Shown piece by piece: positions 7,874 through 16,462 of a stretch of 32,487 nt of DNA (its first letter is position 1; each line of letters begins with the position of its first letter). The notes under the pieces are model-generated. The model did no database searches. It was not told where the DNA came from and worked only from the letters and a program-made list of their open reading frames with translations. The position numbers and the translations under genes were made by a program. Origin of the DNA: Halanaerobium kushneri (GTDB taxonomy: Bacteria > Bacillota > Halanaerobiia > Halanaerobiales > Halanaerobiaceae). The stretch lies in the NCBI RefSeq assembly GCF_900156285.1, contig NZ_FTNC01000029.1:1-32487 (forward strand), written 5' to 3'.

Positions 7874-8212
7874 ATGTATGATTTCAGCAAAAAAACTAAA
7901 AAAGAAATTAGACGGTTGGCAGCTCTCGCTCATGAGAGGGAACTAGAAAAAGCTTTAGTTGATCTGAATTTAAAATTTAAGCAGTGGGAAAAAGAAGAGC
8001 TGGATCCTTTTGAATTGGACAGTGAAATACACAATTTTCATAATAAGATATCTAGAGAAATCTTCAAAAAATATAACAGCTATGATATGGAGGATCATTT
8101 TGTAGCCATAGCTATAGTCAATGGAATAATAGATAAAAGTGAGATCAACACAGAAGCCTACCAGGAACTTGAATCATTAATTGAGAAAATAGAAGACAGT
8201 GATTACTTTTAA
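7874..8212 (+). CDS. Helical hypothetical protein
   Basis: A 112-residue, mostly helical acidic protein with AAAAGGAG eight bases before the ATG. The N-terminus (SKKTKKEIRRLAALAHEREL) and centre (FELDSEIHNFHNKISREIF) look like a compact helical bundle, with no metal-binding or catalytic motif. Only 14 bases separate it from the next gene, so the two are probably co-transcribed and functionally linked. I have the impression of a conserved family but cannot name it. It is one of three genes in this island that remain open. Confidence 0.6.
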   Translation: MYDFSKKTKKEIRRLAALAHERELEKALVDLNLKFKQWEKEELDPFELDSEIHNFHNKISREIFKKYNSYDMEDHFVAIAIVNGIIDKSEINTEAYQELESLIEKIEDSDYF

Positions 8213-8226
8213 TTGGAGGAATATCA

Positions 8227-8650
8227 ATGGTTGCACCTAAAAGAAAAAGATATAATAAAAAACAGAGACTGGCTGCTGCAGAAAAGTGGATTCCTACCTA
8301 TGACGGTAAAAATCTAGTCAAAGGTTACAGCAATTGGTTTGGGGTCGATAAAATCTGTGCAATAAATGAACTTGAATTACTGGGTCATGAGATAGATTCA
8401 GAATATAAAGAGCAGATTTACAAACTTAAAAAAAGACAGGAAGAAGCTGCAAAAAAGGAAAATTTCGATGACCCAGGTGATTTAAAAACAAGAGAATTTG
8501 ATGACTGGCAGAATGCTGATTATTATTTCATAGCCGGTTGTTCCATACGGAATAACCTGGGAAGAATATGAGAGGGAATACAGGGAAGAGGAAGAAGAAA
8601 ATAATAGCAGCAGAAATTTTGATAAAGATGATTTTGATGTACCTTTTTAA
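8227..8650 (+). pseudogene. Conserved hypothetical protein, broken by a small deletion/frameshift at about 8538
   Basis: The frame starting at 8227 (GGAGG 8 bases upstream) gives KRKRYNKKQRLAAAEKWI, then YSNWFGVDKICAINELELLG, a basic N-terminus plus a helix-turn-helix-like stretch, and reaches YYFIAG. It then drifts into a short tail and stops at 8571. The alternative frame from 8540 reads VPYGITWEEYEREYREEEEE and ends FDVPF at 8650, clearly the natural continuation. A few residues expected between FIAG and PYG seem missing, which suggests loss of roughly a dozen bases not divisible by three. Function unknown. Confidence 0.7.
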
Positions 8651-8741
8651 TTGTTATTATCAAGAATAATTGAAAATAATACAGATATTGAATTGTGACA
8701 AAAAAATAATATTCATTGAAAGTATTTAAAATAATATCAAA

Positions 8742-9173
8742 TAATTTGGATAAACAATATAAAAGAATAAAAAATATTCTTGGTCAATTATATAAACCAT
8801 TTCAAGAATCACTAGAAATATACGGCAATTATTAAAAAAAGAACTTTATTTTCCATGTTATGTTAAGGGTCTAGAAGATTTCAACTGGGAAGAATTTTAT
8901 GTTTGGGGTTGAGGACCTAAAGAAGATTCTGAAAGACTTAAAAAGAGTCACCCTTCATACAGGGAGCAATTTGAACTAATTGATTTAGATAGTGATTTAA
9001 AGTCAAAGTGGATAATAGATAAAGCTGATATTGTAGCAAAAGTTAGGAGAATTGATGATAATAATATTTTTTATTTATCTCTGTCAGAATTAGAAACAGA
9101 AAATAAGAATTCTTTAAATTATCAATTGCTGCATGATTATTCAGTCTGGTTTGTAAATAGACAAGATAGATAG
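8742..9173 (+). pseudogene. Conserved hypothetical protein with an in-frame stop and a lost N-terminus
   Basis: A clear coding signature runs from about 8796 to 9173: KKELYFPCYVKGLEDFNWEE, then an in-frame TGA at 8910-8912, then GPKEDSERLKKSHPSYREQF, AKVRRIDDNNIFYLSLSELE and a final NYQLLHDYSVWFVN. The text reads as one protein on both sides of the stop. A probable N-terminal piece (DKQYKRIKNILGQLYKPF) starts near 8742 in another frame, joined at the A7 run at 8834-8840. No intact start or ribosome site is left. Product and function are unknown; I have seen similar sequences only as hypothetical proteins. It fills most of the otherwise gene-free 8651-9189 interval. Confidence 0.65.
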
Positions 9174-9189
9174 TTAGGAGTTGATTATA

Positions 9190-9534
9190 ATGGCTTTAAA
9201 TGAATTATTGAAAAAAAGAGTTGAAAAAAATTTGGACAAATTTTGCGATGAGCGTATTCCAGAAAGAGTTAAAGATCAGATTAAGCTGGATTATAAGATT
9301 AGAGGTAATAGTGTGACACTAATTGAAAAGCGTCCCCATTATAAAAATACAGATGAATGGGTTGAAATGAAGATTGCTCAGTTTAGATTTAATCAGGATA
9401 ATAATAAATGGTCTTTATACTGGTGGAGGCATACAGGTAGATGGTATGAATATGATAATATTGAAGCTACTACTGATTTTCAAAAACTGGTTAATGAAGT
9501 AGATGAAGATCCAACCGCTATCTTTTGGGGTTAA
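9190..9534 (+). CDS. DUF3024 domain-containing protein
   Basis: An intact 114-residue protein. The conserved DUF3024 features are visible: NSVTLIEKRPHY (about residues 38-49), MKIAQFRF, WSLYWWRHTGRWYEYD and the terminal DPTAIFWG. The function of the family is not established; it is small, cytosolic and found in many accessory regions. The start at ATG 9190 is chosen because TTAGGAG (9174-9180) ends right before an in-frame TTG at 9181, leaving proper spacing only for the ATG. It stands between two pseudogenes, so it may be the only functional gene in this segment. Confidence 0.8.
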   Translation: MALNELLKKRVEKNLDKFCDERIPERVKDQIKLDYKIRGNSVTLIEKRPHYKNTDEWVEMKIAQFRFNQDNNKWSLYWWRHTGRWYEYDNIEATTDFQKLVNEVDEDPTAIFWG

Positions 9535-9568
9535 TTCTTAAATAATCGATAGAGATTCAGGTGATAAA

Positions 9569-11134
9569 ATGGCAGTAAAAAAGATAGATCTAATCACAAT
9601 TAAAAACGACAACCTCTCTCTAAACATCAAGGGTAAGCCCCTGCATTCTGATCACGAAAAGGAATTTCCAGAAGCAAATAAAGCTCAGGCTGCAGTCAGT
9701 TTTAGCTCAGTTTTAGACCAAAACTTTGACTTTAAATACCATGAACCAGAGAAAAACAAGCTCAAACTGAGCCAGTTTAACTCCATAAAAAATTACCCTC
9801 TCTTTTTTGAATATCAAAACTATGATTTTTATATAGAATCAGAAATGCCAATTGACATCTACCATCCTAACCGAGAAATCAGGGATCTCTATCACATCCA
9901 AATGACAATCCAAATGTATTATACGGCAGCATTAACTTTGGCAGTGATATAGGTTATTCTGAATTTGAAATCAGAAGTAAGTCTCAGGTTATTTTCACTC
10001 TCAAATTAGAGGTCTTTTCCAGTAAAATTGACTATCAAAAAGACTATCAGCAGTTAATAGAGGAAGTAAATAAAGAAGTATATAATTTAGCCTATGATTT
10101 TTTAAGAAAGACCTATCAGAATATGAACACTGCAGAAAAACAGAACATCTCTAAATCTGAATTCTTTGTAATTATTGAAAATATATTTGCTGATTTATTT
10201 AAAGCTTTAAAATGAGTAGAAGAATCACCCCACCATCAGATTATTAAAAAAAGAAATGTCCGACCAGCCTCCAATGTAAAAAGAGTGGGGAGACAGAGCC
10301 TTAGTGGCTAAATAAAAACAGCCGCCATATGACAAAGAACTTAAGCTGCTGGAAAAGATGCTGGCAGTAGAAAAGAAATTGAGCTATGATAACTTTGAAA
10401 ATAAGTTTATCAAGTGGAGCTTTTCAGAATTAATTAAAAGGCTCAAACATTTTAAGATTAATTATCTAAAAGTGAAAAGAGAAAATGTGGATCAGGATCT
10501 GATTAAAAAGATTGATAAAATGATTAGAAAGTTAAAATTAAAGCCCAAACATTCATTTTTAGCTGAAGTGGGCGAACTGCAGAAAATCAATTCAATTTCT
10601 CTGGTGCTGCAGATGGCCCCCGGCTATAAAGAATTATATAAATATTACTTGATGCTTTTAAAGGGACTTTCTCTAAACGGAGATATCTTTAGACTTTCAA
10701 TTAAAGAGCTCTGGCAGCTTTATGAATACTGGACTTTTTTAAAGTTAAACAGCCTGCTGCAGGATAAATATAAGATGCTAAAAAATAATATTATTAAATT
10801 AGATTACAGCGGCATTAATGTAACTTTATCTAAAGGAGGCTTGGCAGAGGTTGAATATCAAAATCCAATTACGGGGGAGAAATTCACTTTAAGTTACAAC
10901 ACTGCAGCTGGAGATGGAATTACCACCAATCAGAAACCAGATAATATTTTATCTTTAAGCAAAGAAGATTCTGAGCATCAGTACAAATTTATCTTTGATG
11001 CTAAATATCAGCTCAATCAGGCAGAAGATGGGACTCCTTATGCTAGAAGCCACAAAGGGATTCCTGGTCCGGAAGAGGAGGATGACATCAACACTATGCA
11101 CCGCTACCGGGATGCAGTGGCAGCAGCTTGGTAA
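9569..11134 (+). pseudogene. Decayed DUF2357/PD-(D/E)XK nuclease (McrC-like restriction family)
   Basis: Pieces in three frames assemble into one protein: 9569-9905 (N-terminal beta domain), 9907-10212 (NPNVLYGSINFG to IFADLFKALK), a stretch after TGA 10213-10215 (VEESPHHQ), then, after a shift near 10298 and TAA 10313-10315, KKLSYDNFENKFIKW through 11134. That order is the DUF2357 family, whose C-terminus is a PDDEXK_7 nuclease related to McrC and normally partnered with an AAA+ GTPase/ATPase. The nuclease core is preserved: KPD (about 10936) and FDAK (about 10996), then HRYRDAV. The usual C-terminal extension is missing, cut at 11134. No partner ATPase is present. It is dead as it stands. 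Confidence 0.75.
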
Positions 11135-11492
11135 AAAAATTAAATCTGAGGGTTATGGAGTCAATGGCAGCCATATTTATTCCAATCTGATGCTTTTAAA
11201 AAAGGCTGATACCCTGCCTGAACTAAGTATTCGTTCCTTAAAAGAATGGAGAATCTGGCTCGAATTAAAGCGGCTCAAGAAAAATATAAGGTTTAAGCTA
11301 AATAACAACAATTTAGATCAGATCGATAAAATTGAGGGCATTAAGATAGGAGAAGTTGAGCTCAACCTAAAAAAGAATGAACTTTTACTGGAATTAAAAA
11401 ATGATCAGTTTAACTTTTCTTATTCAAAGTTTTTACAAAACCCAAGAGCTATCTTAAATAAAATAATTACCTCGGGAGAAATTAAAAAATAA
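11131..11492 (+). pseudogene. Unidentified gene fragment fused to the nuclease remnant
   Basis: An open frame starting inside the nuclease remnant continues as LGKKIKSEGYGVNGSHIYSN, then LKEWRIWLELKRLKKNIRF and a Lys/Asn/Leu-rich tail ending GEIKK. It does not look like the expected C-terminus of the DUF2357 nuclease. I read it as the 3' end of another gene joined by deletion. There is no start codon with a ribosome site of its own. Family not recognised. Confidence 0.4.
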
Positions 11493-11568
11493 CATTTAGA
11501 GAATTAAGCTTTCAAATTATTCTTATTAGAATTATTCCAGGGTTAAAATATTAAATAAGGAGAATACA

Positions 11569-12306
11569 ATGATTAAACTAGAAATTTGCTGTGCTTCAGC
11601 TGCAGACGCAGTTAATGCTTTTAAAGGTGGTGCAGATCGGATAGAATTAAATTCGGCTATTGCCTATGGAGGTTTAACCCCGAGCCTTGCTGATTTAGAG
11701 TTGGTAAAAGCTAAAACTAATATTCCGGTGATGGTGATGATTCGGCCAAGAAGTGGCGGCTTTTCATATTCTAAGATGGAATTTGAAGTTATGAAAAAAG
11801 AGGCCGAACTGGCAGTTGAATCTGGAGCAGATGGTCTTGTTTTTGGAATACTTAAAGAAAATAGAGAACTTGATCTAAGAAGAAATAGAATTTTAAAAGA
11901 AATTGCAGGAGATAAAGAAACTGTTTTTCACCGAGCTTTTGATATAGTTCCTGATCCCTTTGCTGCCCTGGATAAAATTAAGGAAATTGGAATGGATAGA
12001 GTTCTAACCAGTGCCCTGGCTAATAAAGTTGCTGATAATCTGCAGCTGGCAAAAGAAATTATAGCATATGCTGGTGAAGAGCTGGAAATAGTATTGGGTG
12101 GAGGGATTAGAGAACATAATTTAAAAGAAATCATTGAGCAGACAAACTGCAGAGAGGTACATTTATCAGCTTTCAATAAAAAGGTAGATAAGTCAATGCT
12201 CAAGCAGAAGCTTAAATTTAATAGCGACTGTATTTCAGAGTTTGAATATAAGCTGACTGATATTCAGAAAGTAAAGAGCGTTAAAGAAATCTTAAGTCAT
12301 TATTAG
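11569..12306 (+). CDS. cutC: Copper homeostasis protein CutC family
   Basis: A 245-residue TIM-barrel protein of the CutC family (PF03932). Characteristic strands are LEICCAS (residues 4-10), GGADRIELN, the GGLTPSL loop, PVMVMIRPRSGGF and the VLGGGIREHNL segment near residue 188. The length matches the family. It is cytosolic. The link to copper tolerance comes from E. coli and is not well established for Gram-positives, so a metabolic enzyme role is possible. AAGGAG lies nine bases before the ATG. It is the first intact gene after the decayed island and is followed by an AT-rich inverted repeat. Confidence 0.9.
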   Translation: MIKLEICCASAADAVNAFKGGADRIELNSAIAYGGLTPSLADLELVKAKTNIPVMVMIRPRSGGFSYSKMEFEVMKKEAELAVESGADGLVFGILKENRELDLRRNRILKEIAGDKETVFHRAFDIVPDPFAALDKIKEIGMDRVLTSALANKVADNLQLAKEIIAYAGEELEIVLGGGIREHNLKEIIEQTNCREVHLSAFNKKVDKSMLKQKLKFNSDCISEFEYKLTDIQKVKSVKEILSHY

Positions 12307-12316
12307 TCTGAACTTA

Positions 12317-12341
12317 TTTTCTTTAATTAAATTAAAGAAAA
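12317..12341 (+). terminator. AT-rich inverted repeat, weak terminator
   Basis: A perfect 11-bp stem TTTTCTTTAAT/ATTAAAGAAAA with loop TAA follows cutC. The run of T appears only later (ATTTTT near 12350), so termination would be weak. Its right arm overlaps the CRE-like box. Confidence 0.4.
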
Positions 12342-12349
12342 CGCTTTCA
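12336..12349 (+). promoter_or_regulatory. CRE-like catabolite operator
   Basis: AGAAAACGCTTTCA matches the Firmicute CcpA target TGWAARCGYTWNCA at nearly every position. It lies about 28 bases upstream of the -35 box of the glucosidase gene, consistent with sugar-responsive control. A LacI-family local regulator could use the same site. Confidence 0.6.
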
Positions 12350-12377
12350 ATTTTTACCGGCTTTAGTCATAAAACTG

Positions 12378-12407
12378 TTTACTTCCTAAATCGTTTTATG
12401 TTACAAT
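12378..12407 (+). promoter_or_regulatory. Sigma-A-like promoter for the glucosidase
   Basis: TTTACT (12378-12383), an 18-base spacer, then TACAAT (12402-12407), about 75 bases before the start codon. Confidence 0.5.
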
Positions 12408-12483
12408 AATATTGTTGTTTATAAAATTTTAAGGACCTAATTACAGGGGACAATTACTAAATAAAGAAGTAAGGAGAATTCAA

Positions 12484-15231
12484 ATGGAAAAAGTTAAACT
12501 TGATCTAGAAAAATATGCAGCAATTTCTCGACAGGCAGCTGCAGAAGGCTGTGTGCTTTTAAGAAATGAAAAGCAGGCACTTCCAATTAAAAAAGGAGAA
12601 AAAGTTTCTGTTTTTGGTAGAATTCAATTTGATTATTATAAGAGTGGTACCGGTTCTGGGGGACTTGTTAATACAGAATATGTAGTGGGTATTTTAGATG
12701 CCCTAAAATTAAGCGATGAGCTTGTTCTTAATCAGGAGCTGATCGATACATATGAAGAATGGTTAGAAGATAATCCTTTTGACCATGGTGAGGGCTGGGC
12801 TCAGGAACCCTGGACCCAGAAAGAGATGCCGGTAAGTGCTGAACTGGCTCAAAAGTCAGCCGCTGACTCAGATCTGGCAGTTGTTATTCTCGGCCGCACT
12901 GCAGGAGAAGATAAAGATAATTCAGCAACTAAAGGGAGTTATCTGCTCACAGATACTGAAGAAGAGATGCTGGCCAGTGTATCTGAAGCCTTTGATCGGG
13001 TAGCTGTAGTCTTAAATGTGGGTAATATTATCGATATGAAATGGGTTGATAAATATCAGCCCGAAGCTGTACTCTATGCCTGGCATGGAGGTATGGAAGG
13101 TGGAAATGGAACTGTAGATGTGCTGACAGGTAAAGTAAATCCTTCCGGTAAACTCAGTGATACAATTGCAGTTGACATTTCAGATTATCCTTCTATGGAT
13201 GATTTTGGAAATAAGGATACTTTAATTTATAAAGAAGATATTTATGTGGGTTACAGATATTTTGAAACTGCAGCCAAAGACAGGGTTATCTATCCCTTTG
13301 GCTATGGACTCTCCTATACAGAATTTGAAATCGATATTCTTTCCTTTGAGGAAGGAGAAGATTCACTGACTGTAGAGCTTGAAGTCAAAAACACCGGTGA
13401 TCTGGCCGGTAAAGAAGTAGTACAGGTCTATGCAGCTAAGCCTTTAGGCAAACTAGGTAAAGCAGCCCGGACTTTAGAAGCCTTTGCTAAAACCAATTTG
13501 CTGGAACCGGGTCAGAGCCAGAAATTGAGTTTGAGCTTTAGAAAAGAACAGTTAGCTTCCTATGATGACAGCGGTATTACAGGTCACAAATCTTCATATG
13601 TAATGGAAGCTGGTGAATATAAGATATATGCTGGCAGTGATGTCAGAAAGGCCGAACTTGCCGGAAGTTTTGAAATTGATAGTCTTGAGGTCATAAAAGA
13701 ACTTAAAGAAGCATGTGCACCGGTAGAGTCCTTTAGACGCTTAAAAGTTGATTCAGATGGCAGAATGACGGAAGAGGAAGTACCAGAAAGAACTATAGAT
13801 TTAGATCAGCGGATAGCTGCCAAACGACCGGAAGCAATTCCTTCTACAGGTGATCAGGGTATAAAGTTAAAAGATGTTTATCAGGAAAAAGCATCCTTAG
13901 AAGATTTTATTGCTCAGCTGAGTGATCAAGATCTGGCCTGTCTGATGCGGGGTGAAGGAATGAATTCTCCGAGAGTAACTCCCGGTACAGCCGGAGCTTT
14001 TGGTGGTGTAAGTGAGAATCTGACTGATTTTGGAATTCCTGCTGCCTGCTGTGCTGATGGACCTTCCGGAATTAGAATGGACTGCGGCACAACCGCCTTC
14101 AGTCTGCCAAATGGGACCTCTTTAGCCTGTACATTTAATTTAGATTTAGTAGCTAAATTATTTGACCTGATGGGACAGGAGCTTTTGGCAAATCAGATTG
14201 AAACTATCTTAGGACCGGGAATGAATATCCACCGGACACCTTTAAATGGACGTAATTTTGAGTATTTTTCCGAAGACCCGCTGCTGACCGGTAAAATGGC
14301 GGCTGTGCAGCTCAGGGCAATGAATAAATATAAGGTTACTGGAACAATCAAGCACTATGTGGCCAATAACCAGGAAGCTCACAGACATGATGTGAATTCT
14401 GTGGTCTCTGAAAGAGCCTTAAGAGAAATTTATCTGAAGGGCTTTGAGATAGCCGTTAAAGAAGGAGAAGCAGCTTCTATTATGTCTACTTATGGTGGTC
14501 TAAATGGAATCTGGACAGCCGGAAACTATGATCTCCTGACTACAATCCTGCGGGAAGAGTGGGGCTTTGACGGAATTGTAATGACCGATTGGTGGGCCAG
14601 AATCAATGAAGAGGGTGAAAAAGCCAGAAAAGGAAATACTATTCCGATGGTACGAGCACAGAATGATCTTTACATGGTCTGTGAGAATCCTGAGGAAAAC
14701 AGCTGTGAGGATAATACTTTAAAAGGATTGGCCGAAGGAAAGATCACCAGAGGTGAGCTGCAGCGTAATGCAGCCAATATTCTTAAATTTATAATGGATT
14801 CAGCTGTGATGGAAAGAGACCTTAGTGGAACCGGGGAAGAATCTGATGCAGCAGAAAGTGCTGAAGAACCAGTAAATGTGATGGAATATTATGACCTGAC
14901 TGAATTAGATGCTATTGATCTCTCAGAAGTAGATACTTCCAAAGGAGAGTCAGTTGTCTTTGGCATAATTAGAGGTGAGAGAGGAATTTATAAACTTAAA
15001 CTTGAACTGAAAGCCAGTGGAGGAGAAGTTGCTCAGGTTCCTGTTTCCTTATTTGTTAATAATAAGCTAGATTCAACGATTACTATCAATGGTACTGGCG
15101 AGTGGCAGACAGTAGAAAAAGAAATAAGTCTCTGGAGTAAAAATAATTACATCAAATTATATTTTGCTCAGAGTGGAATGGAACTCGGCAGAATGACTTT
15201 TGAATTTGAAAAAGAAATTGAATCAAATTAA
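12484..15231 (+). CDS. Circularly permuted GH3 beta-glucosidase
   Basis: A 915-residue intracellular glycosidase with no signal peptide; GH3 enzymes release glucose or xylose from the non-reducing ends of beta-glycosides. The domains are in swapped order. The GH3 C-terminal alpha/beta domain comes first (residues 15-250, VLLRNEKQALPI, E142 in AGEDKD as possible acid/base, YPFGYGLSYT). A fibronectin-III-like domain follows (about 295-400), then the TIM barrel (about 465-790) with GPSGIR, IKHYVANNQEA and GIVMTDWW, whose D702 is the predicted nucleophile. A C-terminal beta-sandwich (about 815-915) may bind carbohydrate. This permutation is known from Ruminococcus albus and Butyrivibrio enzymes. 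AAGGAG lies seven bases before the start, and a CRE-like box and promoter lie upstream. Substrate cannot be fixed from sequence. Confidence 0.92.
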   Translation: MEKVKLDLEKYAAISRQAAAEGCVLLRNEKQALPIKKGEKVSVFGRIQFDYYKSGTGSGGLVNTEYVVGILDALKLSDELVLNQELIDTYEEWLEDNPFDHGEGWAQEPWTQKEMPVSAELAQKSAADSDLAVVILGRTAGEDKDNSATKGSYLLTDTEEEMLASVSEAFDRVAVVLNVGNIIDMKWVDKYQPEAVLYAWHGGMEGGNGTVDVLTGKVNPSGKLSDTIAVDISDYPSMDDFGNKDTLIYKEDIYVGYRYFETAAKDRVIYPFGYGLSYTEFEIDILSFEEGEDSLTVELEVKNTGDLAGKEVVQVYAAKPLGKLGKAARTLEAFAKTNLLEPGQSQKLSLSFRKEQLASYDDSGITGHKSSYVMEAGEYKIYAGSDVRKAELAGSFEIDSLEVIKELKEACAPVESFRRLKVDSDGRMTEEEVPERTIDLDQRIAAKRPEAIPSTGDQGIKLKDVYQEKASLEDFIAQLSDQDLACLMRGEGMNSPRVTPGTAGAFGGVSENLTDFGIPAACCADGPSGIRMDCGTTAFSLPNGTSLACTFNLDLVAKLFDLMGQELLANQIETILGPGMNIHRTPLNGRNFEYFSEDPLLTGKMAAVQLRAMNKYKVTGTIKHYVANNQEAHRHDVNSVVSERALREIYLKGFEIAVKEGEAASIMSTYGGLNGIWTAGNYDLLTTILREEWGFDGIVMTDWWARINEEGEKARKGNTIPMVRAQNDLYMVCENPEENSCEDNTLKGLAEGKITRGELQRNAANILKFIMDSAVMERDLSGTGEESDAAESAEEPVNVMEYYDLTELDAIDLSEVDTSKGESVVFGIIRGERGIYKLKLELKASGGEVAQVPVSLFVNNKLDSTITINGTGEWQTVEKEISLWSKNNYIKLYFAQSGMELGRMTFEFEKEIESN

Positions 15232-15255
15232 ATAAGCTCTTAATTATAAATGAAC

Positions 15256-15281
15256 AGCACCTGTCAATTATGGCAGGTGCT
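15256..15281 (+). terminator. Terminator after the glucosidase
   Basis: Stem AGCACCTG/CAGGTGCT (15256-15263 with 15274-15281) extendable by two inner pairs, followed by TTCATAATTTT. Confidence 0.7.
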
Positions 15282-15588
15282 TTCATAATTTTACTTATTT
15301 TTTTATTAAAAACATTCGTTTGCGACATACTGCTGTCGGATTTCTATGTTATCCTTTAATTGTAAAGGAGTTATTGAGATATTTAAAACACTGGATATTT
15401 ATGAAGCTACCTTACGGAAACTAAATCTTGAAAATTTCTAGTATTATATAGATTCTAATTAGTTTTAAATATTAGCCACTAATAATTGCCTATCCTGAAT
15501 CTAAAAAGGAAAAATATAAAAAGAAAATTGATATAATAGACAATACTGAGCTGGATCGTTCTTTTAGAAATGATGATTCAAAAAAGCA
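15282..15588. other. Gene-free interval with a repeat copy and decayed coding remnant
   Basis: About 300 bases without an intact gene. It contains the second copy of the 35-bp repeat (15317-15351). From about 15478 a short frame with coding-like composition (PLIIAYPESKKEKYKKKIDI, then DNTELDRSF) has no start codon and runs into the terminator. Probably a leftover of a lost gene; no family recognised. Confidence 0.4.
15317..15351. repeat. 35-bp interspersed repeat, copy 2
   Basis: Ungapped partner of 2206-2240 with about 25 of 35 identical positions, including GCGACATA, CTGTC and TATGTTA at the same spacing. Confidence 0.35.
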
Positions 15589-15616
15589 AAGGCACCTGAT
15601 AAAAATCAAGTGCCTT
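15582..15616 (-). terminator. Terminator of the PEBP-like gene
   Basis: On the minus strand a 7-bp stem AAGGCAC/GTGCCTT (15589-15595 with 15610-15616) is followed by TGCTTTTTTG, downstream of the stop at 15635. Confidence 0.7.
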
Positions 15617-15634
15617 GATAATTAATTTTACAAA

Positions 15635-16102
15635 TCAGCGTGTATATTTAGCTTTTAAAACAGCCTTCTGCAGTACATGACCTTCCATTGTCTTGAGCAG
15701 AGTTTCTTTGTCCGCTCCAGTCTTTAACTCAAGCTGATCATCAAGAGCATAGACATAGAATCTGTAAGTGTGGACTCCACTGGGTGGTGCCGGTCCCCTA
15801 TAGCCTAATTCATTAAAATCATTTTTACCCTGTGTGGCTCCATTTAATTCTTTAACTTTTTCTTTCCTTTCAATATTTTTTGAAATCTCACTGATATCTG
15901 CCGGAATATTCCAAATCAGCCAGTGGGTAAAATTACCGTTTGGGGCATCAGGATCATCAACAATAACAGCCAGAGTTTTTGCATCTGAAGGCACATTTTC
16001 AATTATCAGCGGAGGAGAAATATCTCTGCCGTCTGCTGTGTATTCTTCAGGAATAAAGCCACCGTCTTCAAAGGCAGATTTAATAAGCAGTTCCTTTTCC
16101 AT
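15635..16102 (-). CDS. YbhB/YbcL family Raf kinase inhibitor-like (PEBP) protein
   Basis: A 155-residue phosphatidylethanolamine-binding-protein family member, the usual bacterial length. The ligand-pocket motifs are present: D50PDAP54, H60W, and GYRGPAPPSGVHTYRF near residues 99-114. There is no signal peptide, so it is cytosolic. Bacterial members bind small anionic ligands, but their physiological role is largely unknown. AAAGGAGG precedes the start by eight bases on the minus strand. It is monocistronic with its own terminator. Confidence 0.92.
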   Translation of the reverse strand: MEKELLIKSAFEDGGFIPEEYTADGRDISPPLIIENVPSDAKTLAVIVDDPDAPNGNFTHWLIWNIPADISEISKNIERKEKVKELNGATQGKNDFNELGYRGPAPPSGVHTYRFYVYALDDQLELKTGADKETLLKTMEGHVLQKAVLKAKYTR

Positions 16103-16462
16103 AAATTTCAGCCTCCTTTCTTAATCTCAAAAACTAATCAGCTGGATTAAGTTTTATATCTAGGCTTTTATAGTCTTTTATTTCAATTATATAATAACAA
16201 AAAACATTCAGAAAATAAAGAGTTGTAGAAGTAATTGCTACAGTCAGAGAGCTAAAATAAAGATAAAAAAGAAATTTCTATGTATTGGTATAATTACTAT
16301 AAATATTTTATAATATTATTAGACAATACACCGACATTAGAAAAATATTAGATAAAGAGGCTATATTTATAAAAAGCTTGAATATGATATATGAGAAGCA
16401 GAAAATAGTTTAAAAATATACAGAGAGAGGACTAAATTGAACTTAAAGTTGGAGGTATCATT
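16103..16462. other. AT-rich divergent intergenic region
   Basis: This 360-base region separates the minus-strand PEBP gene from kptA. It holds a promoter-like TTGGTA (16285-16290), an 18-base spacer and TATAAT (16309-16314) pointing toward kptA. The following bases resemble 5627-5654. No open frame with a ribosome site was found. Confidence 0.45.

Noticed and set aside
8910-8912. TGA as a selenocysteine codon
   Set aside because: No convincing downstream stem-loop, neighbouring genes are pseudogenes and the same gene also lost its start, so a nonsense change is simpler.
11928-12203. Minus-strand frame inside cutC
   Set aside because: Antisense to conserved CutC strands, with no start signals.
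15834-16124. Plus-strand frame opposite the PEBP gene
   Set aside because: Ser/Phe-rich shadow of a well supported minus-strand gene that has a perfect ribosome site.
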